NCBI GenBank assembly: GCA_903938815.1
Contig: CAJAES010000087.1
Location: 24,323 to 88,322, forward strand
Source of the DNA: an uncultured beta proteobacterium
GTDB taxonomy: Bacteria > Pseudomonadota > Gammaproteobacteria > Burkholderiales > Burkholderiaceae_C
Reading direction: 5' to 3'
DNA length: 64,000 nt
The position numbers and the translations under genes are program-made. The notes under the pieces were generated by a model that saw nothing but the letters and a program-made list of their open reading frames with translations, had not been told where the DNA came from and did not search any database. Position 1 is the stretch's first letter; each line of letters begins with the position of its first letter. This document shows positions 15,669-26,099 of the stretch, one piece after another.

Positions 15669-16426
15669 GAGCAGAGCGTCAGCGAGAACGCAGTGTCGTC
15701 GGCGCAGCCGCGCAGGCGGCCTTCGGCGTCGGGGCGCATGAAGCGGATGTTGACCATCAGGCGGTGGCCCGAGATCTCGGGCACGAGTTCGGTGCCTTCG
15801 TCCAGACGCACACGCAGCAGCAGGTAGCTCTTGCCCTGGGGCAGGCTCTGCTGGAACTGCCCGCCGGGCGCCACCATGCGCTGCGGCATGCCGCTGTCGC
15901 GCAGAAGCCCGAGCAGCACCGAGAGCGCCTCGCCCAGCGGCAGTACGGTGGCCGTCCAACGGGCGAGATCCTCGCGCCGGCGCTCCGGGGGCAGCTGCTG
16001 CCAGGCGTAGTAGGCCGGCAGGTCGAATTCGCAGGTGCCGCCGGGGATGCTGACGCGGCTGCGGATGCTCATCAGCCACTCGTTGCTCGTCAGCGCGTGC
16101 CCGGCCTTGCCGGCCAGCTGGTTCAGCCCGGCGAAGACATGGTCGATGCGGGCGGTGACTTCGTCGAGCGCCGCTTCGGAGATGTGCGGGTTGCCGCGAT
16201 AGGTCTGGAGCTGCGCGCGATGGCGTTCGAGCTCCTTCAGCAGATCGGACTTGAGATCGGCGCGCGAGGCGACGTCCATGATCTCGAACAGCGTGACCAG
16301 CGCGAAGTGGTGGTCCACCGGCTCGTCGCGCCGCGCGAGCTTGTCCTGACGCTCGAACAGGTGTTCGAGCCGAAGCATCGTGCGGATGCTTTCGTTGAAC
16401 GGGTATTCGTACAGGACAGAGGCCAC
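15665..16426 (-). CDS. zapD: Cell division protein ZapD
   Basis: 253 residues from a GTG at 16426, chosen because it gives the family N-terminus LYEYPFNESIRTMLRLEHLF; the start is 5 nt after the coaE stop. Helical N-terminal part with LTLFEIMDVASRADLKSDLLKELERHR split over two helices, then a beta-rich C-terminal part (RSRVSIPGGTCEFDLPAYYAWQ). ZapD bundles FtsZ filaments at midcell by binding the FtsZ C-terminus. The frame continues far upstream without a stop, but that part is antisense or out-of-frame to coaE and pilD. Confidence 0.93.
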   Translation of the reverse strand: MASVLYEYPFNESIRTMLRLEHLFERQDKLARRDEPVDHHFALVTLFEIMDVASRADLKSDLLKELERHRAQLQTYRGNPHISEAALDEVTARIDHVFAGLNQLAGKAGHALTSNEWLMSIRSRVSIPGGTCEFDLPAYYAWQQLPPERRREDLARWTATVLPLGEALSVLLGLLRDSGMPQRMVAPGGQFQQSLPQGKSYLLLRVRLDEGTELVPEISGHRLMVNIRFMRPDAEGRLRGCADDTAFSLTLCS

Positions 16427-16431
16427 GCGGC

Positions 16432-17070
16432 CTATTGTTCCACAGCGTTCCGCTGCGGCCCGATCCATGCGCCCCACAGGCTCGCGACCAGGGAGGCGAG
16501 GTCGTCGAGGTGCGTGGTTTCGCCGTTGTGGATGACGGCGTCCGCGATGGCGCGGCGGCGCGCGCGCGGCGCCTGCTGCGCGATGACGCGTTCGACGGCC
16601 TCGGCCGGCCAGCCCGAACGCTGCATCACGCGCTGCACCTGCAGTGCCTGCGGGCAGTCGACCACCAGCACGCGGTCCACGCGGCGGCGCCAGCGTGTCG
16701 ATTCGGCCAGCAGCGGCACGTCGAAGACGAGGGTCCGGCCGTCGGCCCGTGCGGCCTGGGCATCGGCCTCGGCGCCGATGAGCGGGTGCAGCACCGCTTC
16801 GAGCCGCGCCTTGGCGCTGGCGTCGCCGAAGGCCAAGGCGCGCATCCGGTCGCGGTCGAGCGCGCCATCCGCGCCGACCATGTCCGCTCCGAACTCGGCC
16901 GCCAGGGCGGGCAGGGCCGCGCCACCGGGGGCGGTGAGCTGCCGCGCGATGGCGTCGGTGTCCACGAGCCACGCGCCGTGGCGCACCAGCAGCGAGGCCA
17001 CCGTGCTCTTGCCGCTGCCGATCCCGCCCGTCAGTCCGATGCTGCCGATGCGGCCAATGCCGCCGGTCAC
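16432..17070 (-). CDS. coaE: Dephospho-CoA kinase
   Basis: 212 residues from a GTG at 17070 overlapping the pilD stop (GTGA). P-loop IGLTGGIGSGKST near residues 8-20, then DTDAIARQL, and the lid and CoA-binding features LVFDVPLLAES and VDCPQALQVQRVMQR. It performs the last step of coenzyme A synthesis. Association of coaE with pilD, zapD and yacG is a conserved beta/gammaproteobacterial arrangement. Confidence 0.95.
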   Translation of the reverse strand: MTGGIGRIGSIGLTGGIGSGKSTVASLLVRHGAWLVDTDAIARQLTAPGGAALPALAAEFGADMVGADGALDRDRMRALAFGDASAKARLEAVLHPLIGAEADAQAARADGRTLVFDVPLLAESTRWRRRVDRVLVVDCPQALQVQRVMQRSGWPAEAVERVIAQQAPRARRRAIADAVIHNGETTHLDDLASLVASLWGAWIGPQRNAVEQ

Positions 17071-17990
17071 GCCCAGCCCATGAACGCCAGGACCCGCGGC
17101 AGTCCGATGAGCATGACCGCCACGCCGCCGCCCGCCAGGAAGGGGCCGAAGGGCACGAAGCGGCCTTCGCGCAGGCCACCGGTGGCTTTCATGACGATGC
17201 CCACCAGCGCGCCGATGATCGAGGCCGACAGCACGATCGGCAGGATGGCCTGCCATGACAGCCACGCACCCAGCGCCGCCAGCAGCTTGAAGTCGCCGTA
17301 GCCCATGCCTTCCTTGCCCGTCACGAGCTTGAAGAGCCAGTACACCGACCACAGCGACAGGTAACCCGCAACCGCGCCCCAGAGCGCGCCGGGAAGGGAA
17401 GTCGTCGTCCAGCCTGCGGCGGCAGCGACGAGGCCGGCCCAGAGCAGGGGCAGAGTCATCGCATCGGGCAGCACGGTGGTGTCCCAGTCGATGGCCGACA
17501 GCGCGACCAGCACCGCTAGCACGCCGCACCACAGCAGTGCTTCGGGCTTCGGGCCGATCTTCCAGGCCATGGCGGCGAACAGCGCGCCGGTGAGCAGTTC
17601 GATGAGCGGATAGCGCGCCGAGATGCCGGCCCCGCAGGCCGAGCAGCGGCCACGCAGCACGAGCCAGGAGACGAGCGGAATGTTCTCGAACCAGCGGATC
17701 TTGTGGCCGCAGTGCGGGCAGCGCGAAGCGGGCTTGGCCAGGCCCAGGGCGGGCAGGCCTTCCAGCTGGGTCTCCAGCGTCTTGGCGAGGGTGCCGACTG
17801 CGGTGGGAGGTGCACGGCCAAACACACGCTGGAATGCAGATGTGTCCGACAGAAGCTCGGCGACGTCGGCCCACCACTGCCGCTCCAGCATGAGCGGCGT
17901 GCGGTGCACCACCACATTGAGGAAGCTGCCGACCAGCAGGCCCAGCAGGCCCAGCCCCCACGGGCTGAGCAGCAGGTCCAGGGCGTTCAA
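17067..17990 (-). CDS. pilD: Prepilin peptidase / N-methyltransferase PilD
   Basis: 307 residues starting with a TTG at 17990 that overlaps the pilC stop (TTGA). An N-terminal membrane segment GLLGLLVGSFLNVVVHR is followed by the zinc tetrad CPHC (about residue 92) and CSAC (about 117), then multiple TM helices. The two catalytic aspartates of the aspartic peptidase are in AIDWDTTVLPDAMTLP and GMGYGDFKLLAALGAW. The enzyme cleaves and N-methylates type IV prepilins and type II secretion pseudopilins at the inner membrane. Confidence 0.95.
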   Translation of the reverse strand: MNALDLLLSPWGLGLLGLLVGSFLNVVVHRTPLMLERQWWADVAELLSDTSAFQRVFGRAPPTAVGTLAKTLETQLEGLPALGLAKPASRCPHCGHKIRWFENIPLVSWLVLRGRCSACGAGISARYPLIELLTGALFAAMAWKIGPKPEALLWCGVLAVLVALSAIDWDTTVLPDAMTLPLLWAGLVAAAAGWTTTSLPGALWGAVAGYLSLWSVYWLFKLVTGKEGMGYGDFKLLAALGAWLSWQAILPIVLSASIIGALVGIVMKATGGLREGRFVPFGPFLAGGGVAVMLIGLPRVLAFMGWA

Positions 17991-19210
17991 ACCACCGCGC
18001 CCAGCTTGAAGATCGGCAGGTACATCGAGACCACGATGCCGCCGATCAGCACGCCCAGGATGACGATGATGAAGGGCTCCATCAGGCTGGACAGGCCCTT
18101 GACCATTTCATCGACTTCCTCTTCGTAGAACTCGGCGGCCTTGGCGAGCATGTGGTCCAGCGAACCGGACTCCTCGCCGATGGCCGCCATCTGCAGCACC
18201 ATGGTCGGGAACACGCCGGTGGCTGTCATGGAGGTGGTGAGCGCGGAGCCCGTGGAGACGTCGCGCTGGATCTGCTCGGTGGCGATGGCATACACCGCGT
18301 TGCCGGAAGCACCGCCGACCGAATCGAGCGCCTCGACCAGGGGCACGCCGGCTGCGAACATGGTCGACAGCGTGCGCGTCCAGCGCGCGATGACGGACTT
18401 GTTGATCAGGTCGCCGAAGATGGGAATCTTCAGCAGCAGCCGGTCCATCACGACCTGCATCTTTTCCGATCGCTTCCAGGATTCCAGGAAGAAGTAGATG
18501 CCGCCGAAGAGCAGCGGGAAGATCACGTACCACCACCCGGTGAAGAACTCCGACATCGCGATCACGGCCAGCGTGGGCGCGGGGAGCTCGCCGCCGAAGG
18601 ACGAGAACACCTGCTTGAACGCCGGGATCACGAAGATCATGATCACCGTCAGCACCACGAAGGCGACGACGATGACGGCGACCGGGTACATCAGGGCCGA
18701 CTTGATCTTGGCCTTGATGGCCATGGTCTTTTCCTGGTAGATCGCCAGGCGGTCGAGCAGGGCCTCCAGGATGCCCCCGGTCTCGCCGGCTTCCACCAGG
18801 TTGCAGTACAGCGCGTCGAAGTGCAGCGGATGCTTGCGGAACGACGAAGACAGACTCGTGCCCGTCTCGACGTCGTTGCGGATGTCGGTCAGCAGGCGCG
18901 TCATCCGGGGATTGGTGCTGCCGCGGGCGACGATGTCGAAGGACTGCAGCAGCGGCACGCCGGCTTTCATCATCGTCGCCAACTGGCGCGTGAAGATCGC
19001 GATGTCCTTCTGCTTGATCGCCTTGCCGCCCGAGGTGCGGCGCTTCTTGATCTTGTTGACCAGGATGCCCTGGCGGCGCAGGCTTGCGCTCACCACGGAT
19101 TCACCGCCGGCGCGGATCTCGCCGCGGACGATCTTGCCGTTCTTGTCCTTGCCCTCCCACTCGAAGATGACTTCCTTCGGACTGCGGGCGGCTGCGGTTG
19201 CTGTGGCCAT
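17987..19210 (-). CDS. pilC: Type IV pilus inner-membrane platform protein PilC
   Basis: 407 residues, normal family length. Two GspF/PilC domains: FTRQLATMMKAGVPLLQSFDIVARG (broken by helices) near residue 75 and WTRTLSTMFAAGVPLVEALDSVGGA near 285, each followed by a long TM helix (about 175-200 and 380-402) plus a central hydrophobic hairpin near 225. PilC links the PilB/PilT motors to pilus assembly. It begins 5 bp after pilB. Confidence 0.96.
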   Translation of the reverse strand: MATATAAARSPKEVIFEWEGKDKNGKIVRGEIRAGGESVVSASLRRQGILVNKIKKRRTSGGKAIKQKDIAIFTRQLATMMKAGVPLLQSFDIVARGSTNPRMTRLLTDIRNDVETGTSLSSSFRKHPLHFDALYCNLVEAGETGGILEALLDRLAIYQEKTMAIKAKIKSALMYPVAVIVVAFVVLTVIMIFVIPAFKQVFSSFGGELPAPTLAVIAMSEFFTGWWYVIFPLLFGGIYFFLESWKRSEKMQVVMDRLLLKIPIFGDLINKSVIARWTRTLSTMFAAGVPLVEALDSVGGASGNAVYAIATEQIQRDVSTGSALTTSMTATGVFPTMVLQMAAIGEESGSLDHMLAKAAEFYEEEVDEMVKGLSSLMEPFIIVILGVLIGGIVVSMYLPIFKLGAVV

Positions 19211-19215
19211 GAAAC

Positions 19216-20937
19216 CTACTCGTTCGTGACGGTGATGACTTCCTCGAGCGTTGTCACGCCCGAGCGCACCTTGATCAGGCCCGACTGACGAAGATCACGC
19301 ACGCCTTCGCGTTGCGCCTGCTCCGCTATGTCGAGCGCCGTTCCTTCCGACAGGATGATGCGCTGTATCGCTTCGGTTATCGGCATCACCTGGTACAACC
19401 CAACCCGCCCCTTGTAACCGTTGTTGCAGGCTGAGCATCCGACCGCCCGGTAGGGCTTCCAGTTGCCGTCCAGGTCCTCGGGGAGGAAGCCCGCCTTCAG
19501 AAGGGCTTCGCGAGGGTAGTCCGCCGGCTTCTTGCAGTTCTCGCACAGGCGCCGTCCCAGGCGCTGCGCCGTGATCAACAGCACACTCGAGGCGATGTTG
19601 AACGGCGCCACGCCCATGTTGAGCAGCCGGGTCAGCGTGGTCGGGGCGTCGTTGGTGTGCAGGGTCGACATCACCATGTGGCCGGTCTGGGCGGCCTTGA
19701 TGGCGATGTCGGCGGTCTCGAGGTCGCGGATCTCGCCGACCATGATGATGTCCGGATCCTGCCGCAGGAAGGATTTCAGCGCCGCGGCGAAGGTCAGGCC
19801 CGCGCGATCGTTGACGTTGACCTGGTTGATGCCGGGCAGGTTGATTTCCGCCGGGTCCTCGACCGTGGCGATGTTCACGCCGGGCTGGTTCAGGATGTTC
19901 AGGCAGGTGTAGAGCGACACCGTCTTGCCAGAGCCCGTCGGGCCCGTGACCAGAACCATGCCGTAGGGCCGCTGGATGCAGGCCATCAGGCGGTCCTTCT
20001 CGATCTTCTCGTAGCCCAGGGCCTCGATGCCGAGCTTGGCGCTGGAGGAGTCCAGGATCCGGATCACGACCTTCTCGCCGAACAGCGTGGGCAGCGTGCT
20101 GACGCGGAAGTCGATGGCCTTGTTGCCGAACTTCAGCTTCATCCGGCCGTCCTGCGGGACCCGCTTCTCGGCGATGTCCATGCGCGAGATGACCTTGATC
20201 CGCGAGGACAGCTTGTCCTTGATGGCGATCGGCGGCTGCGTGATCTCCCGCAGTTCGCCGTCGATACGGAAGCGCACGCGGTAGTGGTACTCGTAGGGCT
20301 CGAAGTGCAGGTCGGATGCGCGCGCGTTGATGGCGTCGATCAGCATCTTCTGCAGGAAACGCACGACAGGCGCGTCCTCGACCTCGGTCGAGACGTCGGC
20401 CGATTCGGCGACGCTGGTGTCTTCCTCGGTGACGTCGAACTCGAAATCGCCGCCTGCCAGCGTCTCGATCGCGTCGTTGGCGCTCGTGGTCTGGGCCTCG
20501 AGCACCTTCGCCAGCTTGTCGTATTCGACGATGACCCACTCGGGGGTCAGCTGCGTGGCGAACTTGATGCGTTCGACGGCTTCCTGGTCGGTGGGGTCGG
20601 CGGCGCCGATGAAGATGCGGTTGCCGCGCTTGCCCAGCGCGATCACGTGGTACTGGGCGGTGATCTTGGTGTCGACGATGCCGGTGGGCAGCCGCTGGAG
20701 ATCCATTGCGTTCAGGTCGAGCACGGGCAGCGCGAGCGCTGCCGAGAGCGTGTGCGCCAGGTCGGCGGGCTGAACGGCGCCCGCCGCGATGGCGGCCGCC
20801 ACGAAGCCGATCTTGCGTTCGCGTGCCGAGCGTGAGAGTTCGTCGGCGACCCGAGGCGTGAGCTTGCCTGCGTGCACCAGCACGCGGGCTACGCCCGACA
20901 GGGCGCTCGGTGGTTCAACCGTCGTATCCAGGGCCAT
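19216..20937 (-). CDS. pilB: Type IV pilus assembly ATPase PilB
   Basis: 573 residues from MALDTTVEPP with a GGAAG Shine-Dalgarno upstream; a 97-residue upstream extension is low-complexity noise. N-terminal MshEN-like region, then the secretion ATPase core: Walker A GPTGSGKTVSLYT near 340, Asp box and Walker B MVGEIRDLETADIA near 400, His box TLHTNDAPTTLTRL, and a C-terminal zinc tetracysteine (CENC near 460, CSAC near 500). It powers pilus extension. First gene of the pilBCD-coaE-zapD-yacG operon. Confidence 0.96.
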   Translation of the reverse strand: MALDTTVEPPSALSGVARVLVHAGKLTPRVADELSRSARERKIGFVAAAIAAGAVQPADLAHTLSAALALPVLDLNAMDLQRLPTGIVDTKITAQYHVIALGKRGNRIFIGAADPTDQEAVERIKFATQLTPEWVIVEYDKLAKVLEAQTTSANDAIETLAGGDFEFDVTEEDTSVAESADVSTEVEDAPVVRFLQKMLIDAINARASDLHFEPYEYHYRVRFRIDGELREITQPPIAIKDKLSSRIKVISRMDIAEKRVPQDGRMKLKFGNKAIDFRVSTLPTLFGEKVVIRILDSSSAKLGIEALGYEKIEKDRLMACIQRPYGMVLVTGPTGSGKTVSLYTCLNILNQPGVNIATVEDPAEINLPGINQVNVNDRAGLTFAAALKSFLRQDPDIIMVGEIRDLETADIAIKAAQTGHMVMSTLHTNDAPTTLTRLLNMGVAPFNIASSVLLITAQRLGRRLCENCKKPADYPREALLKAGFLPEDLDGNWKPYRAVGCSACNNGYKGRVGLYQVMPITEAIQRIILSEGTALDIAEQAQREGVRDLRQSGLIKVRSGVTTLEEVITVTNE

Positions 20938-21239
20938 CGACTTCCGTTCAGCGCTTGAGGTTCCCGGACGATCATCGCCGATAACCGCTGCGACTGTAAA
21001 TCGAGCGGGGCGCCGTATTCGCGCCTTGTTCCGGCTTTGACCGCGTCGTAGTTGCGCGATGCTGCGCTCAGATGCGGCGTTTGCTTCGCGCGCTTTTCGT
21101 CTGCCTTTCGCCCGCTCTCCGCGTGCTCTTGGCGTGCTCTTGGCGTTTCCCTGCGTTCGTGTCCGACACCAGTGTGGTGCCGGCGAGGTGCCGGTGCGGC
21201 ACCGGTTGGGCGCAGCGCGGCATGACACTCAATTGAACC
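20938..21239 (-). other. Non-coding gap between tRNA-Pro and pilB
   Basis: About 300 bp with no credible gene. It should carry the pilB promoter, though no strong -35/-10 pair stands out. Within it are an 11-bp direct repeat (GTGCTCTTGGC twice, around 21122-21144) and a 7-bp hairpin (21187-21193 with 21197-21203) downstream of the tRNA that lacks a T-run. Confidence 0.5.
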
Positions 21240-21316
21240 TGGTCGGGGTGAGAGGATTCGAACCTCCGGCCTCTACGTCCCGAACGTAGCGCTCTACCAG
21301 GCTAAGCTACACCCCG
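21240..21316 (-). tRNA. tRNA-Pro (CGG)
   Basis: 77 nt on the minus strand with a 7-bp acceptor stem (21310-21316 with 21244-21250), anticodon loop TTCGGGA giving anticodon CGG, T-loop TTCGAAT and an encoded CCA end (21242-21240). It starts 23 bp after the ispB stop, so it may be read from the ispB transcript. Confidence 0.95.
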
Positions 21317-21339
21317 ATGGCCGGGCGGCGCGACGACGG

Positions 21340-22320
21340 TCAAGACGACCGGTGCACTGCCCGAACGCATAATTCTAGCAGAGCCGAACGGGCCTGCGAA
21401 GGCTGCATCGGCTCGACGCACCGACGGGCCAGTTCGGCCTCGCGCAATGCGGCTTCGCGCGTGGCGTCCAGTGCGCCCGTGCGGCGCACGATGTCCACGA
21501 TGTCGGGCAGCCTCTGCACCTCGCCATGCTCGATCGCGCCGCGTATCAGCTGCCGTTCGGATTCGCTGCCCCGTTCCATCGCGATCAGGAGAGGCAGCGT
21601 GGGCTTGCCCTCCCGCAGGTCGTCGCCGATGTTCTTGCCGAGTTCCTTGGCATCGCCCTCGTAGTCGAGCAGGTCGTCGACCAGCTGGAAGGCGGTTCCG
21701 AGCGAGCGGCCGTAGTCGGCGCAACGCTCCTCGATGTCGGGCGGGCTGCCGGCCAGCACCGCGCCCAGGCGGGCGCTGGCCTCGAACAGCTTGGCTGTCT
21801 TGAACCGGATGACGCGCAGGTAATCCTCGACCGTGAGGTCGGGATCGTTCATGTTCATCAGCTGCAGGACTTCGCCTTCGGCAATGACGTTCGTGGCGTC
21901 CGCCAGCACCTGCAGCACCCGCATGCTGCCCACCGACACCATCATCTGGAAAGCGCGGGAATACAGGAAATCGCCGACCAGCACGCTCGCGGCGTTGCCG
22001 AAGACAGCGTTTGCCGTGGCGCGGCCGCGGCGCAGGGACGATTCGTCGACGACATCGTCGTGCAGCAGCGTGGCGGTGTGGATGAACTCGACGATGGCCG
22101 CCAGCTCGTGCCGCTCCGGCCCCTCGAAGCCCAGCGCCTGGGAGAACAGCAGCACCAGCCGTGGGCGGATGCGCTTGCCGCCGGCCCCCACGATGTAGTG
22201 CGAGATCTGGTCGATCAGCGCGACGCGGGATGAAAGCCGCTCGCGGATGACGGCGTCGACACGTTGCATGTCGGCGTCCATCGGGTCCGCGGAGGAAAGT
22301 GGGGCAGTGGTATCGAGCAC
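21340..22320 (-). CDS. ispB: Octaprenyl diphosphate synthase (polyprenyl synthetase)
   Basis: About 326 residues if a GTG at 22320 is used; ATGs at 22347 and 22281 are alternatives and no Shine-Dalgarno decides. A TATAAT hexamer at 22351-22346 overlaps the 22347 ATG, which argues against that start. Trans-prenyltransferase motifs are present: GGKRIRPRLVLL, first Asp-rich LLHDDVVDESSLRRG, GDFLYSRAFQMM and second Asp-rich FQLVDDLLDYEGD. It makes the ubiquinone side chain. Divergent from rplU. Confidence 0.93.
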   Translation of the reverse strand: MLDTTAPLSSADPMDADMQRVDAVIRERLSSRVALIDQISHYIVGAGGKRIRPRLVLLFSQALGFEGPERHELAAIVEFIHTATLLHDDVVDESSLRRGRATANAVFGNAASVLVGDFLYSRAFQMMVSVGSMRVLQVLADATNVIAEGEVLQLMNMNDPDLTVEDYLRVIRFKTAKLFEASARLGAVLAGSPPDIEERCADYGRSLGTAFQLVDDLLDYEGDAKELGKNIGDDLREGKPTLPLLIAMERGSESERQLIRGAIEHGEVQRLPDIVDIVRRTGALDATREAALREAELARRCVEPMQPSQARSALLELCVRAVHRSS

Positions 22321-22541
22321 GAACGCGCCGGGGGAATATGACCTCATTATAGGAAGGCGGCGCGCCCGACCATGAATGTGGGCGGGCCGGAGCCGCGTTG
22401 CGGTACAAGGCAGCAACGCGCCCGCCCCGCGGCCGGCCGGAATCGTGCTAAGCTTATGGGCTGGCCAACGTGCGCCCGTGGTGACTTCGTGTCTTCAAGC
22501 GGTGCCGGGTGCCGGGCACATCATTTCCGAAAGGTCTCACC

Positions 22542-22853
22542 ATGTACGCGGTCATAAAAACCGGTGGCAAGCAATACAAAGTTGCAGCCGGCGAAAAGAT
22601 CAAGATAGAACAGATAGCTGCGGACGTTGGCCAGGACATCGTGATCGATCAGGTTCTGGCAGTCGGCAACGGCGCAGAACTGAAGGTCGGGGCTCCTCTG
22701 GTGGCTGGTGCCACCGTGAATGCCACGGTCATCGCTCACGGCCGGCACGACAAGGTGCGCATCTTCAAGATGCGTCGCCGCAAGCACTATCAGAAGCACG
22801 GCGGCCACCGCCAGAACTACACCGAGCTGCAGATCAGCGCGGTCAACGGCTGA
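22542..22853 (+). CDS. rplU: 50S ribosomal protein L21
   Basis: 103 residues from [18 protein letters not shown], the standard L21 start, with AAAGG 8 nt upstream; the 11-codon upstream extension is not real. C-terminal [16 protein letters not shown] binds 23S rRNA. First gene of the rplU-rpmA operon. Confidence 0.98.
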   Translation: MYAVIKTGGKQYKVAAGEKIKIEQIAADVGQDIVIDQVLAVGNGAELKVGAPLVAGATVNATVIAHGRHDKVRIFKMRRRKHYQKHGGHRQNYTELQISAVNG

Positions 22854-22867
22854 AGGGGCACTGAACC

Positions 22868-24257
<1,390 letters not shown>

Positions 24258-24276
24258 GCGCGCGGAGGACCGTCCG

Positions 24277-25392
24277 ATGAGCGTGGTGTCCTCGGCGAGG
24301 CGCATCGTCGTCAAGGTCGGCTCCAGCCTGGTCACCGATGAAGGCCGGGGCGTGGATGCCGAAGCCATCGGCAACTGGTCGCGTCAGCTGGCCGGGCTGG
24401 CGCGCCAGGGCCGCGAGCTCGTCATGGTGTCCAGTGGCGCCATCGCCGAAGGCATGAAGCGCCTGGGCTGGACGACGCGGCCCAAGGAACTGCATGAACT
24501 GCAGGCCGCTGCGGCCGTCGGTCAGATGGGCCTCGTGCAGATGTACGAGACCCTGCTTCGCGCCGAGGGCATGGGCAGCGCGCAGGTGCTGCTGACGCAC
24601 GCCGACCTGGCCGACCGCGAGCGCTACCTGAATGCCCGGTCCACGCTGCTCACCCTGCTGGGGCTGGGCGTCATCCCGGTCATCAACGAGAACGACACCG
24701 TCGTCAACGACGAGATCAAGTTCGGCGACAACGACACCCTCGGTGCGCTGGTGGCCAACCTCGTCGAGGCCGACGTGCTGATCATCCTGACCGACCAGCC
24801 CGGCCTGTACTCCGCAGACCCGCGCAAGGACCCTGCCGCGACCTTCATCCATGAGGCTGCCGCCGGCGACCCGGCTCTCGAGCGCATGGCTGGCGGCGCC
24901 GGCAGCGCCATCGGCCGTGGCGGCATGCTGACCAAGGTGCTGGCCGCCAAGCGTGCGGCCGGCAGCGGCGCCAGCACGGTCATCGCCTGGGGCCGCGAGC
25001 CCGACGTTCTGTTGCGGCTGGCTGCCGGCGAGGCCATCGGCAGCGCGCTCCTGGCGGGCCAGGGCAAGCAGGCCGCACGCAAGCAATGGATGCTCGACCA
25101 CCTGCAGCTTCGCGGCGCGGTGGTGGTCGACGCCGGCGCCGCCGGGAAGGTGCGCGACGAAGGCAAGAGCCTGCTGCCCGTGGGCGTCACCGAGGTCCAG
25201 GGCGACTTCGCGCGTGGCGACGTCATCGCCGTGCGCACGGTCGACGGGCTGGAGATCGCGCGCGGCCTGGCGAACTACGGCGCGTCCGAGGCGCGGCTGA
25301 TCGCGCGCAAGCCTTCTGCGCAGATCGCCGAAGTGCTGGGCTACGTGAACGAACTCGAGCTGATCCACCGGACGAACCTCGTCCGCCTCTGA
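24277..25392 (+). CDS. proB: Glutamate 5-kinase
   Basis: 371 residues with a GGAGGA Shine-Dalgarno. Amino-acid kinase domain ([10 protein letters not shown] near 10, [15 protein letters not shown] near 52, INENDTVV near 138, [12 protein letters not shown] near 150) and a C-terminal PUA domain (about 280-370, including [16 protein letters not shown]). It catalyses the first, feedback-regulated step of proline synthesis. 19 bp after obgE, likely co-transcribed. Confidence 0.96.
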   Translation: MSVVSSARRIVVKVGSSLVTDEGRGVDAEAIGNWSRQLAGLARQGRELVMVSSGAIAEGMKRLGWTTRPKELHELQAAAAVGQMGLVQMYETLLRAEGMGSAQVLLTHADLADRERYLNARSTLLTLLGLGVIPVINENDTVVNDEIKFGDNDTLGALVANLVEADVLIILTDQPGLYSADPRKDPAATFIHEAAAGDPALERMAGGAGSAIGRGGMLTKVLAAKRAAGSGASTVIAWGREPDVLLRLAAGEAIGSALLAGQGKQAARKQWMLDHLQLRGAVVVDAGAAGKVRDEGKSLLPVGVTEVQGDFARGDVIAVRTVDGLEIARGLANYGASEARLIARKPSAQIAEVLGYVNELELIHRTNLVRL

Positions 25393-25434
25393 CCCCGCGC
25401 GGCGGCCGCAACGGCCACCGGGGGCGCTGCGCCC

Positions 25435-26007
25435 TCAGCCCGCGGCGGTGTCGGCCGGCGGTGAGGCTTCGTCCATGTGCGGGTCGGCCCGGCGGTCCCG
25501 CATGCCGGCTCGCAGGTAGCGGTTGTGGTGGTTCACGCGCGGCAGGTAGCGCGCCAGTTCCGTCAGCGCCATCTCGTAGACGCCTCGCTTGAACTCGATC
25601 ACCATTTCCAGCGGCACCCAGTAGTCGTTCCAGCGCCAGGCATCGAACTCCGGGTGGTCGGTGGCGCGCAGGTTCATGTCGCTGTCGCGGCCCGTCAGGC
25701 GCAGCAGGAACCAGATCTGCTTCTGCCCGCGATAGTGGCCGCGCGCGTCCTTGCGGATGAAGTGGTCGGGGACCTCGTAGCGAAGCCAGTCGCGCGTGCG
25801 CGCGACGATCTGCACGTGGTCGGGCATCAGGCCCACTTCCTCGTGCAGCTCGCGGAACATCGCCTGCTCCGGCGTCTCGCCGTACTTGATGCCACCCTGC
25901 GGGAATTGCCAGGAGTGCGTGCGCAGCCGTTTGCCCCAGAAAACCTGGTTGCGCCCGTTGAGCAGGATGATGCCGACGTTGGGCCTGAAGCCTTCCCTGT
26001 CGAGCAT
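25435..26007 (-). CDS. rppH: RNA pyrophosphohydrolase RppH (NudH)
   Basis: 190 residues. Nudix box at about residues 38-60 ([23 protein letters not shown]) and the RppH-specific N-terminus [17 protein letters not shown]. It removes pyrophosphate from 5' triphosphate RNAs to start mRNA decay. Divergent from proS with a 92-bp gap; there is no Shine-Dalgarno before the ATG. The C-terminal 30 residues are polar and probably disordered. Confidence 0.95.
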   Translation of the reverse strand: MLDREGFRPNVGIILLNGRNQVFWGKRLRTHSWQFPQGGIKYGETPEQAMFRELHEEVGLMPDHVQIVARTRDWLRYEVPDHFIRKDARGHYRGQKQIWFLLRLTGRDSDMNLRATDHPEFDAWRWNDYWVPLEMVIEFKRGVYEMALTELARYLPRVNHHNRYLRAGMRDRRADPHMDEASPPADTAAG

Positions 26008-26099
26008 AATCTGACCCCGATTCTTGGATTGATTTCATTATGGCATCCGCGTGGTGCCGCGCGGCAACCCACAGTTACCCGCACCGACCCGGACCCCCG

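Noticed and set aside
21187..21203. 7-bp hairpin after tRNA-Pro as a terminator
   Set aside because: No T-run follows on the minus strand, so it is only mentioned within the gap.
21059..21289. Small plus-strand frame between pilB and tRNA-Pro
   Set aside because: Overlaps the tRNA and has Arg/Phe/Pro-rich noise composition with no start signals.
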